From contig OX104130.1 in assembly GCA_944470555.2 (NCBI GenBank), positions 2,728,001-2,792,000 of the forward strand: a DNA stretch of 64,000 nucleotides. Direction: 5' to 3'. Numbering within the stretch: the first letter of the stretch is position 1; the number at the start of each line of letters is the position of its first letter. This DNA is from Heterobilharzia americana. Taxonomy: Eukaryota; Platyhelminthes; Trematoda; Strigeidida; Schistosomatidae. A program made the position numbers and the translations under genes. The notes below the pieces were generated by a model, which was not told the origin of the DNA, did not search any database, and saw only the letters and a list, made by a program, of their open reading frames with translations. Shown piece by piece: positions 49,050 through 60,490 of the stretch.

Positions 49050-49553
49050 TACAGAAATACTGTTAACTGAACTTTATTTAAGTAATAATAGTGATAGTTA
49101 TTTTCACAGTATGTTTTATTTAATCCCGTGAATTACGATACATTCTATAGTGACGTCTACAGTATATGTCTGTTTGTAGTCTCATGGTGTTAGTACTGTT
49201 TTTATGACTACTATTATTATTAGCAATATAGTTTCTATAAAGTATTTCAACTATTTTAAAGAATTTTTTCTCACTTTCTTTATCTGAGTATGTTCCTTAT
49301 ATATACATGTATATTAGTGTTTGTCTGTGAATGTCCAAGAACAATAGGATACATTGAACAATTGTTTAATTCTTTTTCTAAATGATTTGCAGTGTGAACG
49401 TTAATGATAATAATATATTTAAACTTGTATCATAACTAATTATAACATGATGACGATGATGATGGTGATAATGATGAGAAGATCAACAATATCGTGTCAG
49501 TAAACGAATGCTTATATTTATGTAAAGTCAGTTTCCTAAGCAACCAGAAAAAA

Positions 49554-49615
<62 letters not shown>

Positions 49616-49730
49616 CATAGAATACACGACGCATTTTCATTACTTCCGAAAGCTTTGCAGTGGTTTCGATAGGTGTAACAAAAACAAATAAAAAGTATGC
49701 TATTAAACAACAGGATATATTTGCACCATT
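49050..49730. other. AT-rich stretch with a long (AT)n microsatellite
   Basis: Includes a TA tract at 49558-49609. No coding or family motif; the open frames across the tract are repeat artefacts. Confidence 0.6.
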
Positions 49731-49739
49731 AGATTAGTA

Positions 49740-50250
49740 TTCGAGGCTGAAACCCTTCGAAATATACTACTGTTGAGAGACTTGGGTAGTTAGAAACCAC
49801 TTGCGCTGATTTGTAGTTTTCACCAGACAGATCAAAGAGATTTAGACACCGGATGATTGATTCACTCGCTTGAGGCCGGCATACTGATCCATGCAAGTCA
49901 ACTGCCCACATTCAGGTGACCTGAACTAATTCACCTGTACAAGCTGAATTTGTCTGGGTACACCGCTGATTAACATAGCCTCAAACCAGCAAAACGGCCA
50001 TCCGGTGTTTATATCACTTAGCCAGCTAGCTGAATAAATCTACAGATCAAGCTGAGTGGTTCTCAACTACGCAAGTTGTTCAGTAGTAGTAGTATGTTTC
50101 GCTAATTCATGACACTTTTGTGTCAGAGATCACTACTAGTGATCTCGGCTGAGTGGTGTCAAAGTAAAACTCTGTTGACAACACCAGAGTTGGGTGGCAA
50201 TTGAAAAACTGCACAGCTTTGAGGAATTTCAACATAAACCACGTAATTTG
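49740..50250 (-). repeat. Dispersed repeat family F copy
   Basis: CTGAATTTGTCTGGGTACAC, ATCTACAGATCAAGCTGAGT and ACACCAGAGTTGGGTGGCAA match 25.55-25.88 and 35.77-35.9 kb. Confidence 0.6.
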
Positions 50251-50599
50251 TAAATCATTTACAAGTTGATCAACTTTGGTATTTTAATAAATTTTTCCTC
50301 TGCTTTTCTCAGTTTTATAATGATGGTTTGCTGTAATCACCTTCAGCAGGACCCCTTGTTTCTTTCCTCACCTACTCTACATCTGTCAAGCGAACATTCA
50401 GTCGTCTCTGTATTCAAACCTTACAACAATTTCGACTGTCAAACTCTTTGTCTTTGTCGTTATTAATTTTGCCTGGTAGGTTATTACGTAACTTTTTTGC
50501 ACCCTTTATTTCCTTTCCAACACTACTGCAATGATGTACAGATACCATATTGTTTATATATATATATATATATAATCATTGGAAAGAGAAAATTCTACA

Positions 50600-51150
50600 C
50601 TAATCGGTTACTGGAAGGTAACAAACTACATGTTGTCTATTCATGAGTTCTGACTGAGTTTTACCGATCATTTTGTCGCCAGACTAGAATCCTCATTGTC
50701 ACGATGCACTGGGATGAATGTTAGTTGAGTGGAGGTATTCAGAACGAGGTTAACCATGTGAAACCTAAGTTTCGTGCTTGTTAGTACTTGTCAGCAAGGT
50801 GTATCTGAAACCTCGACGGAAATAATGTTCACTATGGGACTCGAACCCACGCGAATCAGTACTGCAGTCAGAGACACTACCACTGAGCCGTTCTCTTAGC
50901 ATTTAGGACTAGATAGGATGAAGTTAGTTGCCCTCAAGTAAACAAACAATCTGGCTAGCCCAGTTACACAGGAGGTCAGTTGCAGCCTGAATCACTCAGT
51001 GGTAACGTTTCTGATTGCAGAACAGAATAATGTAGGCTCGAATCTCAAGAGCGACAACAGTTCCTCCAAAGTTGCAGATACGCCTTGCCGACGAGTGCCA
51101 ACAAGTATGAAAAATAGGTTAGAACAAGACTCCTACCGACGGCATCCATC
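50600..51150. repeat. SINE-like family C, long head-to-head composite
   Basis: Left (reverse): GGAAGGTAACAAACTACATG, GTTAGTTGAGTGGAGGTATT, GTGCTTGTTAGTACTTGTCA and GGGACTCGAACCCACG (reverse B box). Right (forward): GAATCACTCAGTGGTAACGT (A-box region), GGCTCGAATCTCAAG (B box), GTTGCAGATACGCCTTGCCG and ACGAGTGCCAACAAGTATGA. Confidence 0.75.
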
Positions 51151-51439
51151 CAAACGAAAGAAAATCTTCCTGGTTGAGTTATCTATCCTTCGTTCTATTT
51201 CCAAATTACAGGAATTTAAATGAATTTATCATTTCAAGATTCCTCAAAGCAGAGACAAGCAGACAGACAGATAAAAAAAATTAACATAGGACCTCACAGA
51301 AGTGCATCGACTCAAGCTGCCTCAAAGTCGCCACAGTAAAATGCAAAGAACAAATGGATAGCAAAAGGGTGAAATCGAAATAAATAAAGTTGTATGAGAG
51401 GACGAACAATTCGAAGATAACGGCTGGTAGAAATATTCA

Positions 51440-51720
51440 AGCTTTAAAAATGTCAGGGAGTGAATAAATCTGCGCCACCGTAACCAGTTTTCAGCGAAGC
51501 CACCAAGAATTATAAACCACTGATTCTTATCGTCTAGGGAACCCCAACTAGACAGTCTACATCTTCCAACACGGCTCAGATCAATAGTCATAGACTTCAT
51601 CAACTGGTGCCAAGTCTTGGTCTGGCCACCCTGAACCCTCTTCCAGTCTAATCCATGGCATGCCAAGGTACGCGGTGGCTAGGCATGGGCAGTGCCTATT
51701 CAAGCCATCTCAGTCGACTA
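51440..51720 (-). mobile_element. C-terminal fragment of a non-LTR retrotransposon
   Basis: The minus strand encodes CHGLDWKRVQGGQTKTWHQL, MKSMTIDLSRVGRCRLSSWG and NQWFIILGGFAENWLRWRRF, then IHSLTFLK. This is the extreme C-terminus of the lineage seen at 61.5-64 kb and 8.49-8.73 kb. 5'-truncated; one frame is open over the fragment. Confidence 0.75.
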
Positions 51721-52535
51721 AGGTTCACAACTTCTCCAATCGACTTGTCTGTCTTTCTTACTAACCTTCTCCTAACCTCAACAGTGCTCATACGGTGGTA
51801 TAACAGGACAGAGTGAACTGCAGCATAGTATACCCATCATTTAATAGGTAATGGGATACCTTGTCAATCAGCGCCAGAGATTATGCAAGCCTTCTGTATC
51901 CGAGCTATGAAAAAATTCTTTTCGTCAACTAGATATCTTGAGATGAATATACAAAAGTGTTGACTAGAAATTTTTCATGCAATTAGCTTCAAGTGTCTGT
52001 ATTTGAAATACTTCTCGAGTAAATTCAGTATTTTGTATGGATAAAAGAGCACATCTTTGTGATATAGCTGACCAGGATGTTTTTGTTGCTGTCGATAGCA
52101 TTTCTCAGTTTAATTCAGACATTCTGTTTGGATGTAATAGTTTTTGGGTGTCCGTGATATTAATGTAGTTGGTTTAAAAAAGTACTGGAAAGGTTGAACT
52201 TGTCTGTCACAGTACTTTCGGAATTCTCGTCTTCAAATTCTTGTTTGAAGAGTCTTTCAACTTCAACTGTAACTTGTTAAGATTATTCTTTAGTTTAGCT
52301 ACCAGATGAACTTCTGAGCTCGTTCAATGACCAGTTAAATATTAATTCCAGCGTAGCACACAATCGCTTTTCCAATTACACTTATCTATTGATGAGAAAT
52401 TCTCAAGGTCAGGGTGACGAAGTCCTGGAAAGCTGCTTTCCGAATGTTTACCGGTTTTTTTTATCAACAACAGTTTATTTCTGTTTCTTGAGAGGTGGGT
52501 GTCATTCCTCAGTAGCCTAATACATAACACCCTGA
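51720..52535. other. Stretch without recognised features
   Basis: No clear family. Minus-strand frames near 52342-52530 show no motif I can place. Confidence 0.35.
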
Positions 52536-52539
52536 TATT

Positions 52540-52640
52540 TTAAATGGGAACAACACCACTACTCAGAGAGATGTAGGTGTGTTCAGTTAATGAGTCCGAA
52601 AGAGGACGAAACGCGCCTCTTGGATTCCGCTGCTGGCACT
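52540..52640 (+). repeat. SINE-like family B tail
   Basis: GGGAACAACACCACTACTCA, AATGAGTCCGAAAGAGGACG and TTGGATTCCGCTGCTGGCAC. Confidence 0.65.
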
Positions 52641-53365
52641 TTGAAACAAATTTGTTATTAAAGTTATGAGTTACAAATATTGGGTAGCGTATATTTTGAG
52701 TGGGACTGAGGTGATTGTTTAACATACAGGTAATTCCATAGTTGACCTTAAAACCCAGCAATACAATCATTTGTTGATACCAACGACTTACATACACTTG
52801 ATTATGATGATATATGACTATCTTAACGAACATATGAAAATTGTGATACTTCTACACTAAAGTTTCTGTAATCCGAGGCCTGTTCCTTCTTTCAGATGCT
52901 TCCAACATCGTGTATAGACCATATAAACGCCACTGTTTTGCAAATTATCAAGCTGAAAAGATTTTTCTTCATGTTATTTACTAGGTTTTCTGCATTCTCC
53001 TTAACATAAGTAAAAACAAGAGACTGTTTATTCGTAATACCCAATTACCTAAGAATACAACTTTTGTAACTTATTTGTCGCTTTCGTGGAAATATGCAGT
53101 GACTCGCTTCCACTGTGTTCTTCCTGTTCCCATTTCTGTCTGGCATCAGCACTAATAGATTGTTAGTAAACGTTTTTACAGCAAATCCACCTCCCATTTG
53201 ATCACTTGTTAACAATCTACTCTAAGGCAGTACCCCTCAAATTTCGTCATCATTACATCTTTCGATCCGTCAAATTATGTTGTGAAGACTGAATATGGCA
53301 TAAATTAGACCTAACAACACTGTAGTGAAGTAACTATAGTTTCGAATATATTTACAGTACATATC
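52640..53365. other. Stretch without recognised features
   Basis: AT-rich, no recognised motif. Confidence 0.35.
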
Positions 53366-53369
53366 TAGG

Positions 53370-54960
53370 TCCATCCTGACTGGAAGAAGGCCTACCTTGT
53401 CAAATTTGCAAACAAGGGAGACGTGAATCTTTACATGAACTGGCAAGATATCACGCTACACTCTTATCCACACCAAGAAAAGTATTAAGACACATCATTC
53501 CGGAGAGACTGAAAATGCGCTGCAGTCAAAATTACGACCGGAACAGGCTGGCCAGGTAGCTGGCTTCAGGAAAAACAAATCATGTGCGTTCAAGTTTCAA
53601 CGCTACGCTGTGCATCATCATAGAACAGAGTATAGAATGGCAGTCAACTCAACTCCATCGACTTTGAAAAGGCATTCGACAACGTCGACCGAGAAGCAAT
53701 TTGGCAGCTGCTGCTTCAACACTACGGTTTCAGCGCCACAAACATTTATCAACCTCAGTCAACAGCTATATGCTATGTGAGGATGCTACATGTGAAGTGA
53801 TTCACAATGTAAAGCTCAGTAATGCCTTCGAAGTGAAGACAGGAGACAGGAGTAAGACAAGGCTGCCGCCTTCCATCACCGATGATCTTCCTGATTGTGG
53901 TTGACTTGACTCGACTGCATCATGCAACAGACAACTGTGAAGAGCTGTGAGAAGAAGGGTATACGCTGGCTGGACCGATGAAAAGACCCTACACAATTCG
54001 GACTTCGCTGGTGATGATTTATGTCTAATGTCTAGTTGCACAAACTCGAATATCTAGAGGAGAAAACAAACAAGTTGACAGAAGAGGCAGGACAGAGAAG
54101 ATGGGACTTCTCTCAAGTGAACGTAGAGGAGACAGAGATGATGAAGATACCCAACTAACAACAGCAACAACAAGGGCAAGCATCAATCACCATCAACAGG
54201 ATAAATCTAAGGAAGGTAGTCTCTTTCACCCAGCTACCTAGGCAGGGCAGGACAGGGCATCATCGTTTCAACCACAGGCAGCACAGACATAGATGTGGAT
54301 GTCAGAGCAGCCAGGATCGGGAAGACAGCAAGACAGACCTTCCTGCATTAATCTGAAATAATCAGTGTGGAGATCTACTGCACTGCACTTCCCTGCACTG
54401 CATTCAGCGTAAAGCGTGAACAAGATCCAGATATTCAACACTAATTCAATCAAGTCATTCAGTGTTTCTGTGTGATGGTTGAGAGACTTGGTGCGTTATG
54501 AAAAGCATTTCCAACAAACTACGGACATTCATGAACAGCTGCCACTTAAGCTCACTCGATACTGAAGATGGAGATCAGATGGCCAGAATAATAAGAACAA
54601 GCAACAAGGAACTTTGGGAATGAAGCAACCAACAACTTATCGCCAAACAAATATGCAGAAGGAATTGGATATGGATTGGGCATAAACTAAGAATACTGAT
54701 TGGGGACATCACGTGGCAGGCTAGTGCATGCCCTTGAGTGTGACCCGCATGGGAAGCGGCTAATTATGCGTCCGAGGCGAGGGTGACGTGGAGGAGATGG
54801 TGTGAGGAAGAAATGCAAGGTTACTGGGAGTCGTGGAGCCAGTTTGGAGAGACTGGAGAGAACAGAGTGCAATGAAAACATGCTGGTGAAGCCCCATGTT
54901 CTACTGGGAACCCATGGGACAAATGATATAATAATAATAATAATAATAATAATATCATTA
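53370..54960 (+). mobile_element. RTE-type non-LTR retrotransposon, 5'-truncated, inactive
   Basis: Plus strand, in broken frames: KAYLVKFANKGDVNLYMNWQ near 53385, KLRPEQAGQVAGFRKNKSCA near 53530, DFEKAFDNVDREAIWQLLLQ near 53655, CRLPSPMIFLIVVDLTRLHH near 53860 and a late DTEDGDQMARIIRTSNKELW near 54570. It ends with VTWRRWCEEEM and ENRVQ near 54780-54870, then (AATAAT)n. This is the same family as 46.2-49.0 kb in opposite orientation. AFD is the first catalytic aspartate block; the YADD box is lost. Confidence 0.82.
54930..54957. repeat. (AAT)n tail of the RTE copy
   Basis: About eight ATA/AAT triplets directly after the element's last coding residues. Confidence 0.9.
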
Positions 54961-55339
54961 TTTGTGTGCATATTTTTACTGGTTCATTTAGTTGTTAATT
55001 TATGCAGGGGAAATCAATGCAGGAACGTAGGGATATTTGAAAAGCCATCTGGATTAACAATGAATCTTCGTTTGGATAAATTCTTTTTCTATATCTCCTA
55101 CAACCATATGCATCTATTGAGGAATTTCGCATCCACGGCTATCTCAGCTAAAACTCACAGTCAATATGATGCTCCTTCCTCTTCCTTAATTCAAGTATAT
55201 TTGGATTAAGTTGAAAAGTCTTGACTGGGCAGCCAGTGTGACTACGAGCAAATGACAGTAACGCATTAAAAACTCACATGGCAGTCGCGCGAAACCCTTG
55301 GTGACTGATTGAAGTCAAGTAAAAATGTGGCCAGCAGTT

Positions 55340-55450
55340 GGATCTTGTAGCTCAATTAGTAGAGCGCCTGCCTGGAAACTCAGTGGTCGCTATTTGGAGT
55401 CTTGTCATGGCCCAAATTTTCATTTCACCTTTAATCATCACCCAATATCA
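55340..55450 (+). repeat. SINE-like family D copy
   Basis: GATCTTGTAGCTCAATTAGT (A-box region), GTGGTCGCTATTTGGAGTC (worn B box), then CAAATTTTCATTTCACCTTT and AATCATCACCCAATATC. Confidence 0.75.
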
Positions 55451-55607
55451 ATTATAATAATGATAACAAGATTACTAACACTGCGATACTGCTAACAAGT
55501 ATGTACAGTAGTCATTACTATAAAATGTGTCGTAGTTCGTGAATGAAAATGATATATCCTGTAAAAACAACTATAATAGTTATCATTATTACCATCAGTT
55601 AAATAAA

Positions 55608-55790
55608 GTTTAAAGTTGTTATTCATCGTAGACTGACACCAGTTGGAGGGACAAAGGGACCTGCGAGCACTGGACAGCTGTCTCGTCCCAGCACGGGACT
55701 CCCCAGCAGTGCGCACCCACAACCCCGCCAGGGAACGAACCCGCCATCTTCAGGCTCCGTGGCCAGCACGTTACCACTGAACCATCGTGA
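55608..55790 (-). repeat. SINE-like family A, reverse half of a head-to-head pair
   Basis: Reversed tail TTGTTATTCATCGTAGACTG through CTGGACAGCTGTCTCGTCCC and GTGCGCACCCACAACCCCGC to the head GTGGCCAGCACGTTACCACT (55759-55778), which pairs perfectly with 55840-55859. Confidence 0.9.
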
Positions 55791-55799
55791 GGTGACAGG

Positions 55800-56040
55800 G
55801 CTTGGAAATATGGGTCGCTGGATTCTGACCCAGTGGCTAAGTGGTAACGTGCTGGCCACGGGACTCGAAGGTCGCGGGTTCGATCCCTGGCGGGGTTGTG
55901 GGTGCCCACTGCTGAGTCCCATACTAGGACGAAGCAGCTGTCCAGTGCTCCCAGGTTCCTTTGTTCCTCCAACTGATATCAATCTACGGTAAATAAAAAC
56001 TTGAAATATTTCCAAATCCCCACAACTCCCTCAAAATTCA
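55800..56040 (+). repeat. SINE-like family A, reference-quality forward copy
   Basis: Head with A-box-like TGGCTAAGTGGTAACGTGC near 55833 and B box GGTTCGATCCC at 55877-55887, then GTGGGTGCCCACTGCTGAGT, CCCATACTAGGACGAAGCAG, CTGTCCAGTGCTCCCAGGTT and a tail ending CCCTCAAAATTC. This is the cleanest copy of the window's commonest repeat: a tRNA-derived head plus a unique body. Confidence 0.9.
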
Positions 56041-56690
56041 AATAAAGTTTAGTTAACAATATTTCTGTGCACGTTTTTATTCATTCATGTGGAGAAAATC
56101 ACTTGAAAAAGGGAAAGATATTTGAAAAGCCATCTGAATTAACGAGGAATATTCTTTTCGATAAATTCTCCTTCTCCTACAGTTATATGCACATATTGAG
56201 GTGTTACAGATCAACACTAATGCGATTTTGCTTGTTTGTTTGTCATTAATACTGTACAATTGAGGAAATCACTAAAGAAAGGCCTTTTGTGGACATTGAT
56301 GTCACAATCAATCATTATTATCATTACTATTATTATTATTGGAATTCGAAATAATTTCTTGTCTGCATAAGTGTACACTTTATGTAATGCTATGAGTTGT
56401 TACTTTAATAAAACAATAAAAGGCTGTACATAAAAGTATGATGTTAGAGACAAAGATGGATAATTTAGGGAATAATAGCTTAATTGAATGTTATTCATGT
56501 TGAAGAACAAAACTGGTGATGAGAATGTAATAAAATTATTTCAGATTATAGAGACAAAGGAGTATCTACAAAATGGAATTCGAAAATGAGTCTACGTACG
56601 ACAAGATGCCAAGGAATAAGTGAATTCTGAATTGTTTTCAAGGTAATTGTATTGGTAACATTTACCTTTCCTGAACATATACCTGGGTTG
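56040..56690. other. Stretch without recognised features
   Basis: AT-rich. A block at 56116-56180 (ATATTTGAAAAGCCATCTG) repeats 55035-55100 nearby, so the region may be a local duplicate. Confidence 0.45.
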
Positions 56691-56692
56691 TT

Positions 56693-56693
<1 letters not shown>

Positions 56694-56765
<72 letters not shown>

Positions 56766-56766
56766 T
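56694..56766. repeat. (AGT)n microsatellite
   Basis: About 24 uninterrupted AGT-type triplets. Confidence 0.97.
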
Positions 56767-56799
56767 TACTTTCAGGTTTATGAGGATTCTGTTTATCTC

Positions 56800-56861
56800 A
56801 AGGTAGTATTCATCACTGACTGGTTCTCCAAATGATATCAGTCTGTGATGAATACTACCTT
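56800..56861. repeat. Hairpin from two opposed family A tail ends
   Basis: 56800-56822 pairs with 56839-56861 (22 of 23 bases) across a 16-base loop. Each arm is the last part of the family A tail (GTATTCATCAC and its complement). Confidence 0.85.
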
Positions 56862-57039
56862 GCAAAGAAATAAAATCCCTATAAACCTCGAAATGTATTA
56901 CTTTATAGTGCTCATTACTAACATTCTCCAAGATGGATATCCCGAGATTCTAACGTGAAGCCTTGATCTGTGAGGTCCACCAGTAGAAAGTGAAGCGGAT
57001 ACTAAAAGAACATTTTGCTGGATAGTTACGAGGCAGGAA

Positions 57040-57275
57040 AACATGGATTGTTGAACTCCTACCTAGTGACTGAACGGCCAACGCATTCACTGGCAACCCT
57101 GAAGGTCCTGGGTTCGATCTTTAGCTAGATCGTGAATGGGGACTGCTGAGGAGTCCCATACTAGGACGAAACAGCTGTCCAGGGTTTACAGGTTTTCAAT
57201 GATTTTCCAACTGATATCATTCTGTGATGAATAAGACTTTAAAATAAAATCCCCTATAAGCCTCAAACTACATAT
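57040..57275 (+). repeat. SINE-like family A copy
   Basis: TCCTGGGTTCGATCTTTAGC (B box), GGAGTCCCATACTAGGACGA, AACAGCTGTCCAGGGTTTAC and TGATATCATTCTGTGATGAA. Confidence 0.8.
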
Positions 57276-57985
57276 ATGCTAAATTCAGGTTGTATTCCTT
57301 GAAGGTGTGGTATCATAAATAGACGAATAAAGCTGAGTACGGCTAAGAAAGAAAGAGTTTAGAAAACGAGATGCTTATATAGGGAGACTGAATATTATGC
57401 CTTTAATATCCTCCGTACTTCATCTTCTCATTGTTTCGATTTGTACTATCACTATTATTTTTAAGGTAGACGTTACCCACCATGTTTACTACTGACATTA
57501 AATAATAGTAGTAGCAATCGTGAAAGCTTTTCATCTGTTTTTTTTTATCTCTTTGCGTGTGAGTGTAAGTGTGTGGGTGTACGTTTCAAACGAATGTAAA
57601 TCAAGCGCGTAAAGATGAAGATTTTGGTTTGTTTTGTTGGTTTAAATGTAGACACACCCATAAGTAATGATTCTACGGTACTACTCACGATCCCATATCT
57701 TTGCCTTCCGATTACAAAAGCATTTTATGCCCATATCGACACATATATACATTTAGTTGTTAATATTATAATTATTACTATTCATAATGTTACTACTGTT
57801 ATTGTCGTTATTAATACTGGTGAAATAGGTGAGTGGATATCCAAGAGACAGATGTAATCGTTTTGTTGACAGCTTGAAAAAACCCTCAGTCACATTGATT
57901 ATCTAATTTTCTGAAAAAAAGATAAAACACACATACATGAATTGCGAACTTATTCATAAACCAAGTTACTATATTAAGTCATGAT
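57275..57985. other. Stretch without recognised features
   Basis: AT-rich, no recognised motif. Confidence 0.35.
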
Positions 57986-58345
57986 AGTAATAATATTTAT
58001 CGATGCTTGTAATTTTCCGTTGCTGTACTGGCTCAAATTGATCGACCCAGATAGGCTGCTTTGAGGATGCCCTGATACTATCCGAATATTCAATATATCG
58101 TAGTCTACTTGGTGGGCAACAGCAAAACCATGGTACGCGTTTCGTCCTATTTAGGATTCTTGAGCTGGATGTACCTACATTCCAATAAGTGACAGTGTTC
58201 CCTCTGAGGCTGGAGTCCACTACTCGTTGCTTCAAACGCCACAGCACTATCCACTGGGTTGCTGAGGTGCAGGGACACTTAGATGACGAGTGGGTCCCAA
58301 ACAGGATGAAACAAGCGTCCTGGATTCCACCGCTAGCCGCCAATT
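57985..58345. repeat. SINE-like family B, head-to-head pair
   Basis: Left (reverse): ACGCGTTTCGTCCTATTTAG, GATTCTTGAGCTGGATGTAC and CAGTGTTCCCTCTGAGGCTG. Right (forward): GACGAGTGGGTCCCAAACAG, GATGAAACAAGCGTCCTGGA and TTCCACCGCTAGCCGCC. Same plan as 27.24-27.69 kb. Confidence 0.7.
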
Positions 58346-58619
58346 AGACTACAGTAGTAATGATATATTTAGAGGTGATCGACAGAAATCTCCACACGAT
58401 CTGTGATCGGTTTCATCAACAAGGTGTATCTACAACATCGAGAAAAATGTTTCTGCGTCTCAAAACCAGAGATTAGTATTTCCTTTCATCTGCATCAGTA
58501 ATTGTTACCAATCTTACGTTAATAATGGTGTATTCAAGGGGATCGACTGCCGGATAATAAATAATTAAGACGATCTTAAGTTTATTAGTAATGTTGTTAG
58601 GCTTAAGATAAGAAGAGTA

Positions 58620-59310
58620 AAACTTGAGCACTATGGTAGAATGTAATTCCACTTTAGTTGATCTATTAGATGTATCACATGATAATAAGGTTTTAAGTGA
58701 AATTTACTGTTCATAGTCATATAAAGGTAACCCCATAATCTTGAAACATAGTTTATATAGTTCTAACTCTTTCCCCTTCTTTTCAATAAGGATGGTAGGA
58801 TGGTAGGTCCAGAATCATTCTTATTGCATCGATTCAGTGTTGACTCAACAAACAAAGATTGCGTGATCAATTTCTTCCTTCACTTAACTAAGTTCTTCAA
58901 TACTATCAATGTATCCCACTCTATTGTGTGATTGTGTGCAGTTGCTTGTATAGCCAAGCTATCCTCTAGATTTTTTATTGTATCGAAATCTACTAATTTT
59001 GACTTCGCTCAGGTTTTCTACTCTTTTGTTCTAATTGACCCTGGTCGACTACTTTGACTTATCTGTGTGCTTGACATCACAATCATTGAAATAGATGTCG
59101 TCAAGTAAATTATTTAACTGAATTGGATCAGTAAGATCTTCTAACCTACAAAGCTTATTTTTAAGTCAGCATTTAGATCTGAATGCCATTCTAATGAAAG
59201 CCTTAATGAGAGTTCTTTGCAGCGCTTCTTAGGTGTTACTCTTGTATGCTATCACCTTGAAGGTTTTGAATTCTGTCTCTGTTTCCGTCAGCATTAGCTT
59301 CCTTTAAAAT
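58620..59310 (-). mobile_element. Penelope-like element 3' end, diverged
   Basis: CCTGGTCGACTACTTTGACT, GTGCTTGACATCACAATCAT and AATTGGATCAGTAAGATCTT follow the same order as the copy at 44.6-44.7 kb, and GTTCATAGTCATATAAAGGT matches its 3' block. Worn, no usable frame. Confidence 0.65.
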
Positions 59311-60285
59311 GTATGCGCTGTGTTTCCAGTTAGAAAGAGTAAACATTTATTACTCGTCTCACACCAAAACCTTTAACGGGAAAACGACTGACTGACTCCT
59401 AAAACTGTTGCCTACACAACCATTATAGAAAAAAATCTGTTGCACACTGCTGAAGTCATTTGTAACATAGCTGAAAAGTAGATGGTGCTAGAAATCTGTT
59501 GATGTCCTAGTTTTTTCAACCTTTTAGTAGTGAAGTTGCTTGACTCTCTGTGAGTCTGAAAGCAGTTGTCCATCGCCTTAGCACATTATTATTTAGATGT
59601 TAGACCTAAATCCAAAAGTAGGCACTGGCAAAATCGGTCACTTCAAAATAAACTTAAAGCATAATTAAGGGATTTTCTGGAAACCAGTCTCTACTTTCAG
59701 TGTGACTGATGCGATTGGGTATACATTTGCCTGACTATAATTTTCTTCAGGAGATGACTCCGTAGATTTAGCCGTAACACTGACCTTGTACCCGACTGCT
59801 TTCGAATCCACTTGCCAAGTCATGTACAATCATTCGATCCACCCACACGATGACTCACGTGATTCAACACACTCTTACAACCATGTACAACAGAACATAT
59901 AGCCTGGTGCCTTATTGTCCACATCTATTTCAAGCGATCTGATTCATCTGTATACACACAGCTAAATTACTTGCCTGATCACGAAGCACCACAATTTATG
60001 AAGACGAGGTAACTGACTTAAAGCACAAAATGTTGGATAATCTGCAATAATGGATTTCACTCAACATGCAGTGATCGCTTCCGAAGTACTACAAATCACA
60101 GAGAAATGTACGAGGTATGATCACTCAAAAGCTCCTGAACTAAGCGAGTTAGCTATCCAATAATTTCGCCAATTAAGTCTCATAAGTAGAATGACTTTTA
60201 AAGTGAATGAAATAAAATAATACACTACTAATGACATTTGTCTGAAAATCACTCACGTTTTCTTCTTTTATCATGAAACAACACA
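59310..60285. other. Stretch without recognised features
   Basis: No recognised repeat or coding motif. Confidence 0.35.
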
Positions 60286-60289
60286 ATCC

Positions 60290-60490
60290 TATAGGTGTCA
60301 TTTTTTACCTCAATAGCTCAGCGGTAGAGCCACTGAGTCCCTTTAGGTCTGCGCTTTGCAGGTTCCAACCATTGGAAGGACATCAGTTTCCTCATGATTT
60401 CATATTTGTGGTGCTGATGAGTGCTAACAGATACAAAACCCAGTTCCATGGTTTCCTGTTAAATGAACACCAATATCCAACATCAAAGTA
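60290..60490 (+). repeat. SINE-like family C copy
   Basis: CAATAGCTCAGCGGTAGAGC (good A box), TTTGCAGGTTCCAACCATTG (worn B box), then GGTGCTGATGAGTGCTAACA and a tail ending ACACCAATATCCAAC. Confidence 0.65.

Noticed and set aside
55619..56015. Overlapping 117- and 130-residue minus-strand open frames
   Set aside because: They cover the head-to-head SINE pair; their similarity to each other and to 55759-55992 on the other strand comes from the palindrome.
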